Of a DNA stretch of 64,000 nucleotides, positions 62,283 to 64,000 are shown piece by piece. The stretch comes from Candidatus Kinetoplastidibacterium crithidiae. Its GTDB lineage: Bacteria > Pseudomonadota > Gammaproteobacteria > Burkholderiales > Burkholderiaceae_B. Each line of letters opens with the position of its first letter. Position 1 is the first letter of the stretch. The stretch lies in NCBI GenBank assembly GCA_019278155.1, contig JADMLC010000005.1:61980-125979 (forward strand). Reading direction: 5' to 3'. The position numbers and the translations under genes were made by a program. The notes below the pieces were generated by a model. It did not search any database. It had not been told where the DNA came from and saw only the letters and a program-made list of their open reading frames with translations.

Positions 62283-63995
62283 ATGTCATTATTTTCATCA
62301 AACGCTAGTAGCGGAGAGAGTTTTGCTGAATTATTTGCAGAAAGTTTAAAAAAACAAGACATGAAGTCTGGTGAAGTAATTAGTGCTGAAGTTGTAAGAA
62401 TAGATCATAACTTTGTTGTTGTGAATGCTGGACTGAAATCAGAAGCGTTAATACCTTTGGAAGAATTTTTAGATGATCAAGGCAATATAGAAGTAAATAC
62501 AGGAGATTTTGTATCAGTAGCTATTGATTCTTTAGAAAATGGTTATGGTGATACTATTTTATCTCGAGATAGGGCAAAAAGATTATCAGCATGGCTGAAA
62601 TTAGAACAAGCTCTAGAAAGCGGGGAATTAATTACTGGAACAATTACAGGTAAGGTTAAAGGTGGTCTTACTGTAATGACTAATGGTATCCGTGCTTTTC
62701 TTCCTGGGTCATTAGTAGATTTACGTCCTGTAAAAGATACTACTCCATATGAAGGTAAAACTATGGAGTTTAAAGTTATCAAGCTTGATAGGAAAAGAAA
62801 TAATGTAGTTCTATCTAGAAGACAAGTTCTTGAAGCAAGTGTAGGGGAAGAACGTCAAAAATTGTTAGAGAACTTATATGAAGGAGCTGTGGTAAAAGGA
62901 GTAGTGAAAAATATCACAGATTATGGAGCTTTTATAGATCTAGGTGGTGTAGATGGTTTATTGCATATAACAGACATGGCTTGGCGTCGTGTTAGACATC
63001 CGTCTGAAGTTCTACAAGTTTGTCAGGAAATAGAAGCTAAAGTTTTAAAATTTGATCAAGAAAAAAATAGAGTGTCTCTTGGTGTTAAACAACTGGGAGA
63101 GGATCCATGGGTTGATTTATCTCGACGTTATCCACAAGGCACCAGATTATTTGGTAAGGTGACAAACTTAACTGATTACGGTGCGTTTGTTGAGGTAGAA
63201 TCTGGTATTGAAGGTTTAGTTCATGTATCAGAGATGGATTGGACTAATAAAAATGTTGATCCACGCAAAGTAGTAACTTTAGGTGATGAAGTTGAGATAA
63301 TGGTTCTTGAAATAGATGAGGAGCGTCGTCGTATTTCTTTAGGAATGAAGCAATGTCGAGTTAATCCATGGGAAGAATTTGCTATTAACTTTAAAAAAGG
63401 TGATAAGGTTAAAGGGGCTATTAAATCAATTACTGATTTTGGTATATTTGTTGGACTTCCTGGTGGAATTGATGGTTTGGTTCATTTATCAGATTTATCT
63501 TGGACTGATAGTGGAGAAGAAATAGTTCGATCCTTGAAAAAAGGTGATGAAATTGAAGCTGTTGTATTAGGGATAGATACCGCCAAAGAAAGAATTTCTT
63601 TAGGTGTAAAACAGTTAGTGAATGATCCTTTCCAAGATTTTGTAGCTACTCATGATAAAGGTTCAGTTGTTTCTGGCATTATAAAATCGGTTGAACCTAA
63701 AGGAGCTGTAGTTACACTAGCGCCAGAAGTTGATGCTTATTTAAGATCATCAGAAATATCTTCTGGTAAAGTTGAGGATGCTACTAGCATACTCAAGGTT
63801 GGCCAAAATATTGATGCTATGATTCTAAATATAGATAAAAAGGCGAGGTCAATTCAATTATCAGTTAAGGCTCGTGATGTAGTAGAAACGGTAGATACAA
63901 TACAACGTATGTCTGATGCTAGTGCTTCTTCAGGAACAACAAATCTTGGTGCTTTGCTAAAGGAAAAATTAGATCAACAGCGTAATGATGGTTAG
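62283..63995 (+). CDS. rpsA: 30S ribosomal protein S1
   Basis: mRNA-binding ribosomal protein. ATG at 62283 ([18 protein letters not shown]) gives 570 residues and matches the S1 start of relatives; the longer reading from 62241 is not supported. Six S1 repeats are present, with motifs such as [43 protein letters not shown] and [21 protein letters not shown]. The upstream sequence has no SD, which is usual for rpsA. The gene is complete, ending just before the window edge. Confidence 0.97.
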   Translation: MSLFSSNASSGESFAELFAESLKKQDMKSGEVISAEVVRIDHNFVVVNAGLKSEALIPLEEFLDDQGNIEVNTGDFVSVAIDSLENGYGDTILSRDRAKRLSAWLKLEQALESGELITGTITGKVKGGLTVMTNGIRAFLPGSLVDLRPVKDTTPYEGKTMEFKVIKLDRKRNNVVLSRRQVLEASVGEERQKLLENLYEGAVVKGVVKNITDYGAFIDLGGVDGLLHITDMAWRRVRHPSEVLQVCQEIEAKVLKFDQEKNRVSLGVKQLGEDPWVDLSRRYPQGTRLFGKVTNLTDYGAFVEVESGIEGLVHVSEMDWTNKNVDPRKVVTLGDEVEIMVLEIDEERRRISLGMKQCRVNPWEEFAINFKKGDKVKGAIKSITDFGIFVGLPGGIDGLVHLSDLSWTDSGEEIVRSLKKGDEIEAVVLGIDTAKERISLGVKQLVNDPFQDFVATHDKGSVVSGIIKSVEPKGAVVTLAPEVDAYLRSSEISSGKVEDATSILKVGQNIDAMILNIDKKARSIQLSVKARDVVETVDTIQRMSDASASSGTTNLGALLKEKLDQQRNDG

Positions 63996-64000
63996 TTAAT

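Overview
The window is a strongly AT-rich (about 30% GC by eye) but densely coding bacterial chromosome segment. Gene content and order match Burkholderiales, family Alcaligenaceae (Bordetella-like): nth-rnfB, trpBA-accD, rne/rluC divergent, maf / rpmF-plsX-fabHDG-acpP-fabF, degP-lepA-lepB-rnc-era-recO, holC-pepA, pyrG-eno, sucAB-lpd with a Burkholderiales-type sucA leader RNA, bamD/rluD, ompA/gyrA and gyrA-serC-pheA-hisC-tyrA-aroA-cmk-rpsA. Low GC, shortened operons and visible pseudogenes fit a reduced endosymbiont genome. The best guess is a trypanosomatid symbiont of the Candidatus Kinetoplastibacterium type; this is inferred from remembered protein families and synteny, not from a database search.

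Layout. 1-1313: a pepN remnant that has lost its catalytic half. 1.5-4.0 kb: nth, a soluble RnfB-type ferredoxin, a ferredoxin-NADP reductase and a 7Fe ferredoxin, all on the minus strand; pncB diverges. 5.2-5.9 kb: empty spacer. 5.9-8.8 kb: trpB-trpA-accD, ended by a perfect hairpin. 8.9-14.1 kb: rne (minus), rluC (plus), an RsmI-like methyltransferase and a Maf protein (minus). 14.2-20 kb: the fatty-acid synthesis cluster. 20-26.4 kb: degP, lepA, lepB, rnc, era, recO. 26.4-29.2 kb: a BI-1 family membrane protein, holC and pepA (minus). 29.3-30.0 kb: a decayed lptF. 30-39.9 kb: NlpC/P60 hydrolase, GlcG-like protein, acs, ETF-ubiquinone oxidoreductase, pyrG, eno, an RlmL-like methyltransferase and hemJ. 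40-48.6 kb: maeB, then the sucA leader RNA with sucA-sucB-lpdA. 48.7-52.9 kb: trpS, bamD, rluD, tmRNA (minus) and a small OmpA-type protein. 53.2-64 kb: gyrA and the serine/aromatic amino acid cluster ending in rpsA.

How the genes work together. The set is mostly housekeeping: translation, RNA processing, fatty-acid synthesis, 2-oxoglutarate oxidation, and the last steps to Phe, Tyr, Trp and Ser precursors, which fits a symbiont that supplies amino acids. Envelope functions look eroded: lptF is a pseudogene, kdsA is absent from between pyrG and eno, BamD has no lipobox cysteine, and the sigma-E regulators are absent between fabF and degP. No mobile elements, CRISPR arrays, phage genes, toxin systems or tRNA genes were seen. 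I found no convincing novel multi-gene system; the most informative signals are the gene remnants, the leader RNA, the tmRNA tag and the hairpin structures.
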